64,000 bases of DNA from contig NZ_LMXN01000003.1 in NCBI RefSeq assembly GCF_001442615.1, positions 434,001 to 498,000 on the forward strand. Reading direction: 5' to 3'. A program made the translations under genes and the position numbers. Below, piece after piece: positions 44,837 through 54,468 of the stretch. Each line of letters opens with the position of its first letter. Within the stretch, counting starts at the first letter, position 1. Origin of the DNA: Algoriphagus resistens (lineage in GTDB: Bacteria; Bacteroidota; Bacteroidia; Cytophagales; Cyclobacteriaceae). The notes beneath the pieces are model-generated. The model searched no databases, had not been told where the DNA came from, and saw only the letters and a program-made list of their open reading frames with translations.

Positions 44837-47665
44837 TCAATGCGCCTGAAGCCAATCCGTTCCCGTACCTACTTCTACTTCCACCGGTACAGCCATTTGG
44901 ATTGCATTTGACATCAATCCAGGCACGTTGGCTTTCAGAATTTCCACTTCATCCTTATGCGCATCAAAAACCAATTCATCGTGAACCTGAAGGATCATTT
45001 TTGATTTCAACTTCTCCTTTTTCATCCATTTATGCACATCAATCATGGCTACTTTGATCAAATCAGCAGCCGAACCCTGAATGGGTGCGTTGATGGCATT
45101 TCGCTCGGCAAAACCGCGCATGGTTACATTTCGGCTGTTGATATCCCTGAGATATCTGCGGCGACCAAGGATCGTCTCTACGTATTCGTGGGTCTTGGCT
45201 TTTTGTATGGCTCCATCCATATATTCTTTTACTGCTGGAAATTCCTTGAAATAGGAATCAATTATCTCCTTGGCTTCTCCGCGCGGAATGGATAAGCGCT
45301 GGGATAGGCCGAATGCGGAAATACCATAAATAATACCAAAATTGGCCGTTTTAGCTTTTCTACGCATATCTGAAGTCACTTCTTCAAGTGGAACCTGGAA
45401 TATTTTAGCCGCAGTAGTGGCATGGATGTCACGGCCGGCCCGGAACGCTTCAATCATGGATTCATCTCCTGAAAAAGAAGCCATTATCCGAAGTTCGATT
45501 TGAGAATAATCGGCTGCTAAAAGGATATGATTTTCATCTCTTGGGACGAAAGCCTTACGGATCTCACGCCCACGGTCGGTGCGGATAGGAATGTTTTGAA
45601 GATTGGGGTTGATAGAGGAAAGCCTTCCTGTAGCTGCCACAAATTGGTTGTAGGTTGTATGAATCCTCCCTGTCTTGGAATTGATCATAGTAGGCAGGGC
45701 ATCCACATAGGTAGATTTCAACTTGACCATCTGGCGGAAGTCCAAAATGTTCTGGATGATCTCGTGCTCATGGGCGAGTTTGCTGAGGACTTCCTCTCCG
45801 GTAGCATATTGGCCGGTTTTGGTTTTCTTAGCTTTGGGATCGAGCTTTAATTTGTCGAAAAGAACTTCTCCAAGTTGTTTTGGTGAGGCCAAATTAAAGC
45901 GGACTCCGGCCATTTCATAGACTTTGTTTTCTATTTCCCTGCTTTCATTTTCAAGTAAAACGGACATTTCAGCCAGACTTTCAGTGTCGATACGGACGCC
46001 CTCAAATTCCATGTCTGCAAGCACATTGATCAGCGGATTTTCTACCTCATCAAAAAGTTTTGTCAGGTTATTTTCCTTCAATAAAGGATCAAATTCTGCT
46101 TTCAGTCTTAGCGTGATATCCGCGTCCTCACTGGCGTAGGCTGTCACCTCATCTTCATCCACCTCCCGCATGTTTCCTTGACCCTTGCCCTTTTTTCCAA
46201 TCAATTCGGTAATAGAAACCGGCTCATAATTTAAATATTGCTTAGCCAGCCAATCCATTGAATGCTTGCCGTCAGCGTCGATCAGGTAATGTGCCAGCAT
46301 GGTATCGTAAAGGACGCCTTTCACATCGATGCCGTAATTTTTCAAAACCAGAATGTCGTACTTGATGTTCTGTCCGATTTTCAGGATAGATTCATTTTCA
46401 AAGACTGGTCTGAGCAGTTCCAGGATGGCCAAGGTTTCATCTCTATTCTCAGAACAGGGCAAGTAATAAGCTTCTCCAGTGACATAGGCAAAAGAAATCC
46501 CGACGAGTTCTGCTTCCATGGGGTTCACAGAAGTAGTTTCGGTATCAAAGCAAAGTTCTTTTTGAATTTCAAGAAATTCTACCAACTCTTTGACATCAGC
46601 CTCTCCTTTGATTTTATGGTAATTTTGTATGTTGCTGAGAATAGTATCGGGTGCTTTTTGCTCAACCACATTCACTGTTTCCTCTTCAAATTTAACTTCT
46701 ACTGAAAGGGTAGCCGTGGGAGCAGGAGCTTCGCCAAAAAGGCCCAGCTGCTCATTTTTTTGGACTGCTGCTATCTTATCTGTGCCTTTGAATACCCGGG
46801 ATGCCAGGGTTCGGAACTCAAGTTCTGTAAAGATGGCGCGGACTTTTTCCTCATTTATTCCCTCGTATTTCAGGTCTTCCTTTATGTAGGTTATGGGAAC
46901 ATCGCACTTGATCGTTGCCAACTCTTTTGAGAGAATTCCTTGGGCCGCAAATTTTTCCACATTTTCTTTTTGCTTGCCTTTGAGATCGGCTGTGTTTTTT
47001 ACCAATTCTTCTACTGTCCCGTAAGTTTTCAGCAGTTTCACAGCGGTTTTTTGGCCTATGCCGGGAATTCCGGGGATATTGTCCACTGCATCACCCATCA
47101 GGCCCAGGATGTCCCTCACCTGATCCACACGCTCGATATCCCATTTGGCACAAATCTCCTTTGGCCCCATGATATCCACGCCATTGCCCATAAAAGAAGG
47201 CTTGTACAGGAAAATATGATCATCTACCAACTGTCCATAGTCCTTGTCAGGGGTCATCATATAGACGGTAAAATTCTGCTTTTCGGCCTGTTTTGCCAAG
47301 GTTCCGATGATATCATCAGCCTCGTAGCCATCCAACTCCAAAATCGGGATGTTGAAGGCCTTCACGATTTCTTTCACCCAGGGAATGGCAGTGGCGATAT
47401 CTTCGGGCTGCTCCTGTCTGTTGGCTTTATAGGCTTCGAATTGGACATGTCTGAAGGTTGGGGCATGCGTATCGAATGCTACCCCAATATGGGTAGGTTT
47501 TTCCTTGTCGACGATTTCGAGCAGCGTATTTGTGAAGCCTAGCATTACGCCGGTATTCAGTCCTTTTGAGTTTATCCTTGGGTTCTTGCTGAAGGCGAAA
47601 TGGGCTCTATAGATAAGCGCCATGGCATCGAGTAAAAAAAGCTTACAGGGCTGTTTTTGGGACAT
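44837..47665 (-). CDS. polA: DNA polymerase I
   Basis: A full-length 942-residue PolI for Okazaki-fragment processing and repair synthesis. The 5'-3' nuclease domain (1-300) starts KLFLLDAMALIYRAHFAF and includes VAFDTHAPTFR. The 3'-5' exonuclease domain (about 345-530) keeps acidic residues in CFDTETTS and ASEDADITLRL, so proofreading is probably active. The polymerase domain contains DYSQIELRIMA, RRKAKTANFGIIYG and the palm motif QVHDELVFDAH. Start at 47665 matches family alignments. Same strand as radA. Confidence 0.98.
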   Translation of the reverse strand: MSQKQPCKLFLLDAMALIYRAHFAFSKNPRINSKGLNTGVMLGFTNTLLEIVDKEKPTHIGVAFDTHAPTFRHVQFEAYKANRQEQPEDIATAIPWVKEIVKAFNIPILELDGYEADDIIGTLAKQAEKQNFTVYMMTPDKDYGQLVDDHIFLYKPSFMGNGVDIMGPKEICAKWDIERVDQVRDILGLMGDAVDNIPGIPGIGQKTAVKLLKTYGTVEELVKNTADLKGKQKENVEKFAAQGILSKELATIKCDVPITYIKEDLKYEGINEEKVRAIFTELEFRTLASRVFKGTDKIAAVQKNEQLGLFGEAPAPTATLSVEVKFEEETVNVVEQKAPDTILSNIQNYHKIKGEADVKELVEFLEIQKELCFDTETTSVNPMEAELVGISFAYVTGEAYYLPCSENRDETLAILELLRPVFENESILKIGQNIKYDILVLKNYGIDVKGVLYDTMLAHYLIDADGKHSMDWLAKQYLNYEPVSITELIGKKGKGQGNMREVDEDEVTAYASEDADITLRLKAEFDPLLKENNLTKLFDEVENPLINVLADMEFEGVRIDTESLAEMSVLLENESREIENKVYEMAGVRFNLASPKQLGEVLFDKLKLDPKAKKTKTGQYATGEEVLSKLAHEHEIIQNILDFRQMVKLKSTYVDALPTMINSKTGRIHTTYNQFVAATGRLSSINPNLQNIPIRTDRGREIRKAFVPRDENHILLAADYSQIELRIMASFSGDESMIEAFRAGRDIHATTAAKIFQVPLEEVTSDMRRKAKTANFGIIYGISAFGLSQRLSIPRGEAKEIIDSYFKEFPAVKEYMDGAIQKAKTHEYVETILGRRRYLRDINSRNVTMRGFAERNAINAPIQGSAADLIKVAMIDVHKWMKKEKLKSKMILQVHDELVFDAHKDEVEILKANVPGLMSNAIQMAVPVEVEVGTGTDWLQAH

Positions 47666-47824
47666 TTTAAGATGATTTTATGATAAAAGGCAGGTCATTT
47701 TTAGGCTTGGTAAGTTACAAATTTTCCGATAGGGCTGACGCAAAAGATAGTGTTATCCGCAGGAATTGACAGCCTTTGGCGGCAATTTTGATTCTTTGGA
47801 TGGCTAAACCATTAGAAAAAAACC

Positions 47825-48145
47825 ATGAAAAAAGTATTTGCAATTTTAGCATTGTTTCTCTCTGCCCAGCTAGTTATGGCGGGACCTGCTAATGACAATG
47901 ATACTAAAAACAAAAAGGGAGACACAGAATTGACAGAAGCGCAGAAAGAACGTCTTGCAGAAATTGAAACCAGGGTGGAGGAGATCAAAGCTATGGATTT
48001 CAGCACCATGAGTAAAGAGGAAAAGAAGGACGTGCGGATGGAGCTTAAAGCTATGAAAGAGGAAGCCAAGCGCGCAGGTGGCGGGGTTTATATTTCTGTG
48101 GGTGCTATTATCATTATTTTATTGATTCTGATCTTGGTGACCTGA
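47825..48145 (+). CDS. Small secreted or membrane-anchored coiled-coil protein
   Basis: A 106-residue protein of unknown function. It has an N-terminal signal (MKKVFAILALFLSAQLVMAG), then a highly charged helical region (about 28-85) with ELTEAQKERLAEIETRVEEI, likely coiled coil, and a C-terminal hydrophobic helix (VGAIIIILLILILV) that would anchor it. Similar small proteins occur in Bacteroidota. It stands alone between divergent polA and a convergent membrane-protein gene, with its own terminator. No family function known. Confidence 0.75.
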   Translation: MKKVFAILALFLSAQLVMAGPANDNDTKNKKGDTELTEAQKERLAEIETRVEEIKAMDFSTMSKEEKKDVRMELKAMKEEAKRAGGGVYISVGAIIIILLILILVT

Positions 48146-48168
48146 TCACCTGTTATTGTCACACTAAA

Positions 48169-48197
48169 GGAAAGCTCACCATAGCTTTCCTTTTTTT
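48169..48197 (+). terminator. Intrinsic terminator after the coiled-coil protein gene
   Basis: Stem GGAAAGCT with AGCTTTCC, loop CACCAT, followed by a run of seven T. It lies 23 bp after the stop codon and reaches the end of the convergent gene. Confidence 0.85.
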
Positions 48198-48636
48198 ATT
48201 TTTCGTGATTCTGAGCAAGGTGGTTTTTCACCTGACAGCCCCTTAGAAATACGACAATTAAGGGAATGATCCATAAAATCTCATTGAAAATCAACTGAAA
48301 AGCAGTTCGCTTATTCCAACCTAATTCTGGTATAAATTCCAATCCAAACCAGATTGCTGAAATTATTTTTCCCGTAATGCCTGCAATAATCAGATAAACC
48401 CAGCTGATAGGATAGAAGGCACTAAAAAAAATCAACAAGCCTACGGCTATTCCAAAACCCCCATAATAAGAAACAGGCAAGTTGGTATCGATTAAACTTC
48501 CATTTGCCAACCACTCTAAAAGTGACCCTCCAATTAGGCTGTAGAGTGCAGACCAAGAAAAAGAGTACATGCCGGCAAGCAGGAGAATTCCCCGAAAATG
48601 CATGGGGAATACAGGAAAGGGAGGTGTTTGATCCAT
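48196..48636 (-). CDS. Inner membrane protein of unknown function
   Basis: A 146-residue protein with about four transmembrane helices, not assigned to a family. Helical segments include GILLLAGMYSFSWSALYSLIGG, YYGGFGIAVGLLIFFSAFY and LIFNEILWIIPLIVVFLRG. The frame extends to a TTG at 48675; I prefer ATG 48636 (MDQTPPFPVFPMHF). It is divergent from the amidase gene, with only about 70 bp between starts, which may hold promoters for both. Nothing in the sequence suggests a substrate. Confidence 0.65.
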   Translation of the reverse strand: MDQTPPFPVFPMHFRGILLLAGMYSFSWSALYSLIGGSLLEWLANGSLIDTNLPVSYYGGFGIAVGLLIFFSAFYPISWVYLIIAGITGKIISAIWFGLEFIPELGWNKRTAFQLIFNEILWIIPLIVVFLRGCQVKNHLAQNHEK

Positions 48637-48705
48637 AGGTTGATTATCTTGGGTAAATCCAAATGCAGACGGCAATAGGGAGTTACATTATTACAAAACT
48701 ATTCA

Positions 48706-50385
48706 ATGGGATCAAAAAACATAGTTTCATCAAGGGCTTTTATGCTGCTCGGCGCTGCATCCTGCATGCTGCTCGGCTTTACACTGGGTCGTAATACGGG
48801 CGAGATCACGCCTATTTCCATCGAAGGGGCGTCTGAGATCTTCGGCTTGTCTTTTACACCAGCAGAAAAAGACAGTATGGTTGGCTCGTTAACGAACCAG
48901 CGAAGCAGATATGAGTCACTACGGGAAATAGCACTGGATAATTCCGTTGCACCCTCACTGGTATTCAATCCTCTGCCTACAGGATTTCAGCCTGATCAAA
49001 TCCAAAAGCCTCTGGATTGGGGCTTGGTTAAGGAAATCCACCTTCCTGAAAAGGATTCTGATATTGCATTTCTGCCTGTGCATGAGCTGGCAGTATTGAT
49101 CAAAACCAAGAAACTGACGAGTGAGCGGCTGACAGAAATCTACCTAAACCGTATAAGAACTTACTCAGATACCCTACAATGCCTGATTACCTTGCTTGAA
49201 GATTCAGCGTTGGAAAAAGCAAGAGCGATGGATGCGGAGATCGCAGCAGGGAAATACCGGGGCCCTCTCCACGGTATTCCTTACGGAGTCAAAGATCTTT
49301 TGGCTGTGAAAGGCACCAAAACTACCTGGGGAGCGATGCCCTATAAGGATCAGCAGATCGATATGACTGCGACCGTAGTGAATAAGTTGAACGATGCAGG
49401 GGGCGTTTTGGTAGGGAAATTCACTTTGGGAGCCTTGGCCATGGGAGATGTATGGTATGCAGGTGTGACCAAAAATCCCTGGAATCTTGAGCAGGGGTCC
49501 AGTGGATCCTCTGCAGGATCAGCATCTGCTGTAAGCGCGGGGTTGGTTCCTTTTGCCATCGGAACTGAAACGCTGGGTTCCATAGTATCTCCTTCCACCA
49601 GAACTGGAGTCACGGGATTGAGACCCACATACGGCCGGGTGAGTAAGTACGGGGCCATGGCTTTGAGCTGGTCAATGGATAAAATTGGGCCCATTTCCAG
49701 ATCAGCCTTAGATGACGGGATAATTTTATCGGTGATCAACGGTGCTGACGTTATGGATGCCAGCAGCATTCAGGCTGCTTTTAATTATTCGTCAAATAAG
49801 GATGTGAAAACGCTAAAGGTAGGTTACTTCAAGGAGTATTTCGAAGGAGCTGGTCCCGATATGCAAAACAACAGGGATGTCCTTGACTTGTTGAAAAACC
49901 AGGGATATGAGCTACATCCGGTGGAATTAAAAACAACTGTCAATCCCAGGGCAATCCAGATCATGCTTTCGGTAGAAGGTGCAGCAGCATTTGACGAACT
50001 GACAAGATCAGGCTGGGATGATCAACTGGTAGCCCAACACAAAAATGCGTGGCCAAATACCTTTCGTGCGGCAAGATTTATCCCTGCAGTCGAATATGTG
50101 CAGGCTGCCAGGCAAAGGACTATTCTGATCCGGGAAATGCATGAAATCATGAAGGACTATGATGTACTAGTGACGCCAAGTTTTGGAGGCGCGCAGCTTC
50201 AGATCACCAATCTTACTGGCCATCCTGCCCTTTGCCTACCTAATGGTTTCAACAAAAGTGGAAATCCCACCTCGATCACTTTGCTGGCAAATTTATTTGA
50301 GGAAGAAAAACTAGTGATGCTGGGGGATTTAATTCAGAAAAACAGCGATTGGCAGGCCAGGCGCCCTCCGATGTTTGATAAATAA
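48706..50385 (+). CDS. Secreted amidase-signature-family enzyme
   Basis: An amidase of the Ser-cisSer-Lys type, 559 residues. The Lys of the triad lies in GIPYGVKDLLAV and the Gly/Ser-rich signature with two Ser in QGSSGSSAGSASAVSAGLV, followed by the nucleophile region GTETLGSIVSPSTRTG. The N-terminus is hydrophobic (AFMLLGAASCMLLGFTLG) and may be a signal or lipoprotein anchor. Substrate could be amides, peptides or carbamates; GatA function is excluded because the N-terminal 90 residues differ and no GatB/C is near. A hairpin follows the gene. Confidence 0.9.
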   Translation: MGSKNIVSSRAFMLLGAASCMLLGFTLGRNTGEITPISIEGASEIFGLSFTPAEKDSMVGSLTNQRSRYESLREIALDNSVAPSLVFNPLPTGFQPDQIQKPLDWGLVKEIHLPEKDSDIAFLPVHELAVLIKTKKLTSERLTEIYLNRIRTYSDTLQCLITLLEDSALEKARAMDAEIAAGKYRGPLHGIPYGVKDLLAVKGTKTTWGAMPYKDQQIDMTATVVNKLNDAGGVLVGKFTLGALAMGDVWYAGVTKNPWNLEQGSSGSSAGSASAVSAGLVPFAIGTETLGSIVSPSTRTGVTGLRPTYGRVSKYGAMALSWSMDKIGPISRSALDDGIILSVINGADVMDASSIQAAFNYSSNKDVKTLKVGYFKEYFEGAGPDMQNNRDVLDLLKNQGYELHPVELKTTVNPRAIQIMLSVEGAAAFDELTRSGWDDQLVAQHKNAWPNTFRAARFIPAVEYVQAARQRTILIREMHEIMKDYDVLVTPSFGGAQLQITNLTGHPALCLPNGFNKSGNPTSITLLANLFEEEKLVMLGDLIQKNSDWQARRPPMFDK

Positions 50386-50437
50386 ACCAACAAAGGCAGG
50401 ACCTGAAGGGGATCTCCAAACTTTCCTTTGTTGGTTT
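50384..50437. terminator. Hairpin between the convergent amidase and lipoprotein genes
   Basis: A 13-bp perfect stem (AAACCAACAAAGG with CCTTTGTTGGTTT) with a 28-nt loop, beginning at the amidase stop. T/A-rich arm ends could serve both directions, though the loop is long and no pure U-run follows. Confidence 0.55.
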
Positions 50438-50453
50438 AGTACTGATGCTGAGC

Positions 50454-51026
50454 CTAGTGCTTTGAGGCTATCGTTCCTTTGATTTTCATATGGTTTTTCT
50501 CCAAAAACCAAATCTTCTGGGTAGTCTCAATGGAATAGTGGTCTATCCTATTGGAAGCACTATTCAGAAAGAGCTCAGCCAAAGTTATAGAAGTATAGAA
50601 TAAGTTTTCTTCTGCTACCTTGATGGATACACTGCTTACTGCTTCATCAGCGTAAGTGATTCTGAGGTATTTCACTTTTGCCTTTGCTTTGGGGGAAAGC
50701 TCATGCGTAAGTGAAGTATCTGATGAGTTGGTCTCATAGGATTGAAGCAAGGAGGATTTGTTTATATCCGCTTCCGTGAATATGCCAAATTCTTCCTCCC
50801 AATCCTTTATGGAGTACACTACATTGGTCTCTTTTACTTCGTCTTGAACCTGGGATACCTTAATTACTTCCACGCTGTCAACTTCTTGGATTTTTTCTGA
50901 AATAAATCCTTTAAGGTCAAAATAAGGCTGTTTTTCAAGTGCATTTGTCGTTTCATCTACACAAGAAGAAAGCCCTATATTAATCAGAATGACAAAGGGG
51001 AAGAAAAAACTTTGGAGTGGCTTCAT
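50454..51026 (-). CDS. Lipoprotein of unknown function
   Basis: A 190-residue protein with lipoprotein signal ending LSSC. The mature part is rich in Ser, Glu and Val and looks beta-stranded, with no recognised domain. Its ATG overlaps the gpmI TGA (ATGA), so translation is probably coupled to that glycolytic gene. That is an odd partnership for a lipoprotein, and no functional link is evident. The C-terminus (QKIWFLEKNHMKIKGTI) resembles strands seen in periplasmic sensor or nuclear-transport-factor-like folds, which is only an impression. Confidence 0.75.
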   Translation of the reverse strand: MKPLQSFFFPFVILINIGLSSCVDETTNALEKQPYFDLKGFISEKIQEVDSVEVIKVSQVQDEVKETNVVYSIKDWEEEFGIFTEADINKSSLLQSYETNSSDTSLTHELSPKAKAKVKYLRITYADEAVSSVSIKVAEENLFYTSITLAELFLNSASNRIDHYSIETTQKIWFLEKNHMKIKGTIASKH

Positions 51027-52549
51027 TCAGTCAAAAGGATATTCCCGGTCATATCAGCTGGCTTTTCCACGCCCATGAGCTTAAGAATTGTCGGAGCCAA
51101 GTCTCCCAATTTTCCATCCTTAATAGTAAGCCGGTCGTATTTGTCCACCATGATGCAAGGAACAAGGTTAGTAGTATGCGCAGTATTTGGAGTGCCATCT
51201 TCATTGATCATCATATCACTATTGCCATGATCGGCGATGACAATGATAGTATAATCATTAGCCAAAGCAGTTGTGATCACACTGTCTGCACAAGCATCTA
51301 CTGCTTCACATGCCTTCACGGCGGCATCGAAGTCGCCTGTGTGACCCACCATGTCTGCATTGGCAAAATTAAGGCAAATGAAATCAGCGCTTTTCTTCTT
51401 CAGTTCACCGTTGATTTTAGAAGCGATTTCAAAAGCGCTCATTTCTGGCTTAAGATCGTAAGTTGCCACTTTCGGTGAAGGGCAAAGCAATCTGCTTTCT
51501 CCTTTGAATTCATCTTCCCTTCCACCCGAGAAGAAGAAGGTAACATGCGGATATTTCTCGGTTTCGGCTATACGGATCTGCTTTTTGTTTGCTCTTTCCA
51601 GCACTTCCCCAAGGGTATTATTGAGGTTGTCTTTTTCGAAAAGAACTTCCACTCCATTGAATGTAGCATCGTAATTCGTGAATGTGATGTAATCTACATT
51701 CAGTTTTTTCATATTGAAATCCTCGTAATCCCGCTGGGTAAGTGCCTGCGAAATCTCCCTGCCTCTATCCGTGCGGAAATTGAAGCAGATGACCAAATCA
51801 CCATCTTCTATTGTCGCCAAAGGCTTATTATCAGCACCGGCATGGATGATCGGCCTGATAAATTCGTCGGTTACACCATTTTCATAAGATTTACGCATGG
51901 CGGCAATGATATCCTTGGACTTTTCGCCCTCACCTTTCACCATAGCGTCGTAGGCTAGCTTTACCCGTTCCCAGCGATTGTCCCGGTCCATGGCATAATA
52001 TCTTCCGACCACGGAGGCGATCTGACCGGCAGAATGAGTCAAGTGTTCCTGAAGATCTTCCAAGTAGCCAATGCCTCCCTTTGGATCTGTATCCCTTCCG
52101 TCTGTGAATGCATGAATAAACACATTCTCCATACCGTTGAATTTTGCAGCATCGCAAAGTCCTTTTAAATGGGTAATATGTGCATGTACACCTCCATCAG
52201 AAAGCAATCCCATAAAGTGGGCTTTCTTGTTGGAAGCTTTGGCCTTTGCAAATGCTTTTACCAATACCGGATGAGAATTCAATTCCTTATTTTCTACCGC
52301 AAGATTGATTTTTACCAAATCCTGATAGACTACGCGACCGGCACCGATGTTCATGTGGCCAACTTCAGAATTGCCCATTTGACCTTCAGGCAAGCCGACT
52401 GCAAGACCTGAAGCCTCCAATTTAGCGTGTGGATATTTGGTGTAAAGGCTGTCAACAAAAGGCGTTTTTGCTTTGTCAATCGCAGAAACCGAAGGGTTGG
52501 TGGCTATTCCCCAGCCGTCCAAAATCATTAAAAGTACTTTCTTATCCAT
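51023..52549 (-). CDS. gpmI: 2,3-bisphosphoglycerate-independent phosphoglycerate mutase
   Basis: Interconverts 3- and 2-phosphoglycerate in glycolysis using two Mn ions and a Ser nucleophile. Motifs: first metal Asp in LMILDGWGIA, nucleophile Ser in QMGNSEVGHMNIGAG, and later metal ligands in MVGHTGDFDA and VIADHGNSDMM. All are intact. The 508-residue length matches the family. ATG 52549 is preceded by TATATTTG at 4 nt. The gene runs into the lipoprotein gene by a 4-nt overlap. Confidence 0.97.
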   Translation of the reverse strand: MDKKVLLMILDGWGIATNPSVSAIDKAKTPFVDSLYTKYPHAKLEASGLAVGLPEGQMGNSEVGHMNIGAGRVVYQDLVKINLAVENKELNSHPVLVKAFAKAKASNKKAHFMGLLSDGGVHAHITHLKGLCDAAKFNGMENVFIHAFTDGRDTDPKGGIGYLEDLQEHLTHSAGQIASVVGRYYAMDRDNRWERVKLAYDAMVKGEGEKSKDIIAAMRKSYENGVTDEFIRPIIHAGADNKPLATIEDGDLVICFNFRTDRGREISQALTQRDYEDFNMKKLNVDYITFTNYDATFNGVEVLFEKDNLNNTLGEVLERANKKQIRIAETEKYPHVTFFFSGGREDEFKGESRLLCPSPKVATYDLKPEMSAFEIASKINGELKKKSADFICLNFANADMVGHTGDFDAAVKACEAVDACADSVITTALANDYTIIVIADHGNSDMMINEDGTPNTAHTTNLVPCIMVDKYDRLTIKDGKLGDLAPTILKLMGVEKPADMTGNILLTE

Positions 52550-52553
52550 ACCG

Positions 52554-52561
52554 CAAATATA
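52554..52561 (-). promoter_or_regulatory. Candidate -7 element of gpmI
   Basis: Minus-strand TATATTTG, matching TAnnTTTG, ends 4 nt before the gpmI ATG. One of six such close placements in this window. Confidence 0.45.
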
Positions 52562-52686
52562 TTATAATTCAGAGCAAAGTTGCCTCGAAATCCCGATTAG
52601 ACAAAACTTCATGGATGTGTAATTGGTAAACTTTAAAATGCAGAACACAATTCCTTTTTTGGAATAATATTTGCCTAGCATGCGCA

Positions 52687-53085
52687 ATGACCTCAGTATT
52701 AAGTTTAATCGTTTCAATCTTCATAGTTGTCCAATCCCCTAAGGCGGAGATTCGCTCGTTGAATTCCATCGAGACGGTTATTTCTGCCATTGACAATGGA
52801 TCCAGCAGTGAGCTGGCTAACTATTTTGATTCCAGTATTTCTTTAAATATTAACGGATTACAGGGAGATTATTCTAAAAACCAGGCAGAACTTGTATTGA
52901 AAGATTTTTTTAGAAAAAATCCACCTATGGGGTTCAGCCTTGTTTTCCGTAGTGAAAACAATCCTAGCTTAAGTTCCTATATCGGTGATTATCAGTCTGC
53001 TCAAGGGCTGTTCAAAGTTTTTATTAAAGTTTCTCAACAAGCGGCAGACTTTAAAATCTACAGTCTTGAATTTGTCAAAGGATAA
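52687..53085 (+). CDS. DUF4783 periplasmic protein
   Basis: A 132-residue exported protein of the Bacteroidota-specific DUF4783 family (NTF2-like fold), function unknown. The N-terminal hydrophobic stretch (MTSVLSLIVSIFIVVQSPKA) is a signal peptide. The core includes FFRKNPPMGFSLVFRSEN and the closing strand FKIYSLEF. It lies 52 bp before nadC on the same strand, an arrangement that seems common in related genomes as far as I recall, but a role in NAD synthesis is not supported by the sequence. Confidence 0.85.
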   Translation: MTSVLSLIVSIFIVVQSPKAEIRSLNSIETVISAIDNGSSSELANYFDSSISLNINGLQGDYSKNQAELVLKDFFRKNPPMGFSLVFRSENNPSLSSYIGDYQSAQGLFKVFIKVSQQAADFKIYSLEFVKG

Positions 53086-53126
53086 GGCAATTTTTCTAAA
53101 AAATTAATTAAGCTCTTATGATTGCC

Positions 53127-53134
53127 TATTTTTG
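53127..53134 (+). promoter_or_regulatory. Candidate -7 element of nadC
   Basis: TATTTTTG, matching TAnnTTTG, ends 3 nt before the preferred nadC ATG (53138). It overlaps the alternative TTG start at 53132, which argues against that start if the element is used. Confidence 0.4.
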
Positions 53135-53137
53135 AGC

Positions 53138-53995
53138 ATGAAACCATCCTATCTCACTGAAGAAGCCATTTCTTCCTTTATTGCTGCAGCATTTGTCGAA
53201 GATATCGGCCCGGGCGATTATTCATCACTTTCATCGATTCCTGATGGGAAGAGAGGCCAGGCCAAATTGATTATTAAGGACGATGGAATTATAGCCGGAG
53301 TAGAATTGGCAGTACGGATTTTTAAGACTTTCGACCCAAATCTTGAAGTAGAATTATTTGTCAAAGATGGGGATAAAGTGAAGTATGGGGATATTGGTCT
53401 GGTGGTTAAGGGTCTTTCTGCATCCATTCTCTCCTCAGAAAGACTGGTGCTGAACTGTATGCAGCGAATGAGCGGTATTGCTACATTGACTCATCGACTG
53501 ACTGAGAAGATCCTTCATACCAAAGCCCGTCTCATGGATACGAGGAAAACTACACCAAATTTCCGGTTGATGGAAAAATGGGCCGTCCATATCGGAGGAG
53601 GGGTGAATCACCGTTTCGCGCTGTATGATATGGTGATGCTGAAAGACAACCATGTAGACTTTGCCGGAGGCATACGCCAGGCTATTGAAGCGTGTAAAAG
53701 CTATTTGAATCAAAATAATCTTGATCTCAAAATCGAAGTGGAAACCAGAACGCTGGATGAAGTGGCTGAGGTAATTGAAGTCGGCGGAGTTGATTTTATC
53801 ATGCTGGACAATATGGATTATACCACTATGCGAAAAGCTGTGGAAATGGTAGGCGACAACTATAAGACCGAAGCCTCTGGAGGGATCACAGAAGAGACCT
53901 TGGTTCCCGTGGCAGAATGCGGGATTGATTTTATTTCAATGGGAGTGCTTACGCATTCTGTTAGTAGCCTAGATATTAGTTTGAAAGCATTCTGA
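53138..53995 (+). CDS. nadC: Quinolinate phosphoribosyltransferase (nicotinate-nucleotide pyrophosphorylase)
   Basis: Converts quinolinate and PRPP to nicotinate mononucleotide in de novo NAD synthesis. Hallmarks: DIGPGDYSSLS near the N-terminus, RLVLNCMQRMSGIATLT, the PRPP/quinolinate-binding DTRKTTPNFRLMEKWAVHIGG motif and the C-terminal LDNMDYTTMRKAV and EASGGITEET barrel segments. Length 285 is standard. ATG 53138 was chosen over a TTG two codons upstream. NadA and NadB are not in the window. A salvage route for the same cofactor is present at 3.6-4.7 kb. Confidence 0.97.
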   Translation: MKPSYLTEEAISSFIAAAFVEDIGPGDYSSLSSIPDGKRGQAKLIIKDDGIIAGVELAVRIFKTFDPNLEVELFVKDGDKVKYGDIGLVVKGLSASILSSERLVLNCMQRMSGIATLTHRLTEKILHTKARLMDTRKTTPNFRLMEKWAVHIGGGVNHRFALYDMVMLKDNHVDFAGGIRQAIEACKSYLNQNNLDLKIEVETRTLDEVAEVIEVGGVDFIMLDNMDYTTMRKAVEMVGDNYKTEASGGITEETLVPVAECGIDFISMGVLTHSVSSLDISLKAF

Positions 53996-54060
53996 GTCTG
54001 CTGCCAGTGTGACGTTTCCCCTTAATCAGTGTCTAAATAATAGATTAACCAAAACCAACT

Positions 54061-54465
54061 ATGAAATATTTAATTTATGTAATTGCCGCTTTCATGCTAG
54101 CTAGTTGTAGCTCTGATTCATTTCCAACTAATAAGTGGTATGGAAAGCACTTGACTGTCGTAGAAATGACAGGAACTCCCGTACAGACTTCTGGGTCCAC
54201 GAGTGATGCGCACTTGATATTCAATTCAGAAAACGGTGTCATTAATGGCAGTGGAGGTTGTAATAGAATCTTTGGTCAGTATGCTTTGGATAGGAAAAAC
54301 GCTATCCGGTTTTCAGAAATCGGAGCCACAAAAATGGCCTGTCAGAATATGGATTTTGAAAACAGGTTTCTTGATTTGCTGGACCAAGTGAGGTATTATG
54401 AATTTAAAGATAACATGATGCTGTTGAAAAACGGGAGTAAAGATGTTATCCTAAAGCTGCAGTAA
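54061..54465 (+). CDS. META-domain lipoprotein (HslJ-like)
   Basis: A small lipoprotein (134 residues, lipobox FMLASC) with a META domain. Conserved features are the LIFNSENGVINGSGGCNRIFG core with its Cys, and GATKMACQNM later. In E. coli the related HslJ is heat-induced and affects novobiocin tolerance; the molecular action is unknown. It is on the same strand as nadC, 65 bp downstream, and converges on corA with a 3-bp gap. Confidence 0.9.
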   Translation: MKYLIYVIAAFMLASCSSDSFPTNKWYGKHLTVVEMTGTPVQTSGSTSDAHLIFNSENGVINGSGGCNRIFGQYALDRKNAIRFSEIGATKMACQNMDFENRFLDLLDQVRYYEFKDNMMLLKNGSKDVILKLQ

Positions 54466-54468
54466 AAC

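Noticed and set aside
46940..47542. 200-codon plus-strand ORF opposite polA
   Set aside because: Antisense shadow within the polA 5' nuclease region.
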